Shown here in pieces: positions 12,825 through 12,964 of a stretch of DNA of 12,964 nucleotides. This DNA is from Actinomycetota bacterium. Lineage in GTDB: Bacteria; Actinomycetota; Actinomycetes; Mycobacteriales; Micromonosporaceae. A program made the translations under genes and the position numbers. The DNA lies in contig VAXX01000070.1 in assembly GCA_005885115.1 (NCBI GenBank), positions 1 to 12,964 on the forward strand. Reading direction: 5' to 3'. The notes below the pieces were generated by a model. It searched no databases. It had not been told where the DNA came from and saw nothing but the letters and a program-made list of their open reading frames with translations. Numbering within the stretch: the first letter of the stretch is position 1; every line of letters starts with the position of its first letter.

Positions 12825-12964
12825 GTGCTCCCCACCTACGTCCAGCAGACCTTCGACGACCTGCTCGACGACCCGTTGGCCCGGTCGCTGCGGGACACCA
12901 CCTTCGTGGTCGTCGACCTGGAGACCACCGGCGGGGCACCGGACGGCGGCGGGATCACCGAGAT
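12825..12964 (+). CDS. DEDDh-family 3'-5' exonuclease, N-terminus only
   Basis: The first 46 codons are present and the gene continues past the window. The translation opens MLPTYVQQTFDDLLDDPLAR and then gives TTFVVVDLETTGGAP, the Exo I motif of DnaQ-like DEDDh exonucleases, with the first catalytic Asp and Glu in DLE. In actinobacteria a protein with this start is often a fusion of an exonuclease with a UvrC-like GIY-YIG domain (for example M. tuberculosis Rv2191). Whether that second domain exists here cannot be seen. The GTG was chosen for its match to the family start and the -10 element 6 nt upstream. Confidence 0.82.
   Translation, partial: MLPTYVQQTFDDLLDDPLARSLRDTTFVVVDLETTGGAPDGGGITE

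Overview
The window is a dense, roughly 70+% GC stretch of an actinomycete chromosome. Recognisable proteins (a Streptomyces GlkA-like ROK glucokinase, a mycobacterial PimB'-like mannosyltransferase, a FadD15-like acyl-CoA ligase), many GTG starts and frequent leaderless-type promoters point to Actinomycetota. The gene content and an excess of GTAC tetramers suggest Micromonosporaceae; that family-level call is an inference. No tRNA, rRNA, CRISPR array, transposase or integrase was seen, and no stretch over 300 bases lacks a gene.

Layout. (1) 1-3597, minus strand: an apparent operon reading SRPBCC protein -> Cys-motif protein with a basic tail -> glucokinase -> endonuclease/exonuclease/phosphatase-fold protein -> flavin monooxygenase, which runs off the left edge. 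A probable leaderless promoter sits directly in front of the SRPBCC gene. (2) 3726-7793, plus strand: fadD15-like acyl-CoA ligase -> sensor histidine kinase -> NarL/LuxR response regulator, all overlapping. The kinase is broken: one helix of its dimerisation domain appears deleted and the frame shifts at about 6680, so the intact regulator lacks a functional cognate kinase here. A strong hairpin at 7810-7835 probably ends this transcript. (3) 7801-12773, minus strand: NYN-domain coiled-coil protein -> a 209-bp spacer filled by three tandem 59-bp repeats -> 67-aa four-cysteine protein -> M48 metalloprotease -> pimB -> thioredoxin-like protein -> DUF4395 membrane protein. The last four genes are joined by 1-4 bp overlaps. 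(4) 12825-end, plus strand: the start of a DEDDh 3'-5' exonuclease, divergent from the NYN gene.

How the genes fit together. The core (SRPBCC, fadD15-like ligase, pimB, DEDDh exonuclease) resembles a conserved actinobacterial neighbourhood that in Mycobacterium tuberculosis holds Rv2185c, fadD15 (Rv2187), pimB' (Rv2188c) and Rv2191. The shared themes are envelope lipids (acyl-CoA activation, phosphatidylinositol mannoside synthesis), membrane-protein quality control (M48) and thiol redox (thioredoxin plus DUF4395).

The observations most worth following are the lesion in the histidine kinase, the 59-bp repeat array, and four promoters with the same -10-to-start-codon spacing. I did not find a clearly novel system such as a defence island or biosynthetic cluster; most of the window is ordinary chromosomal backbone.
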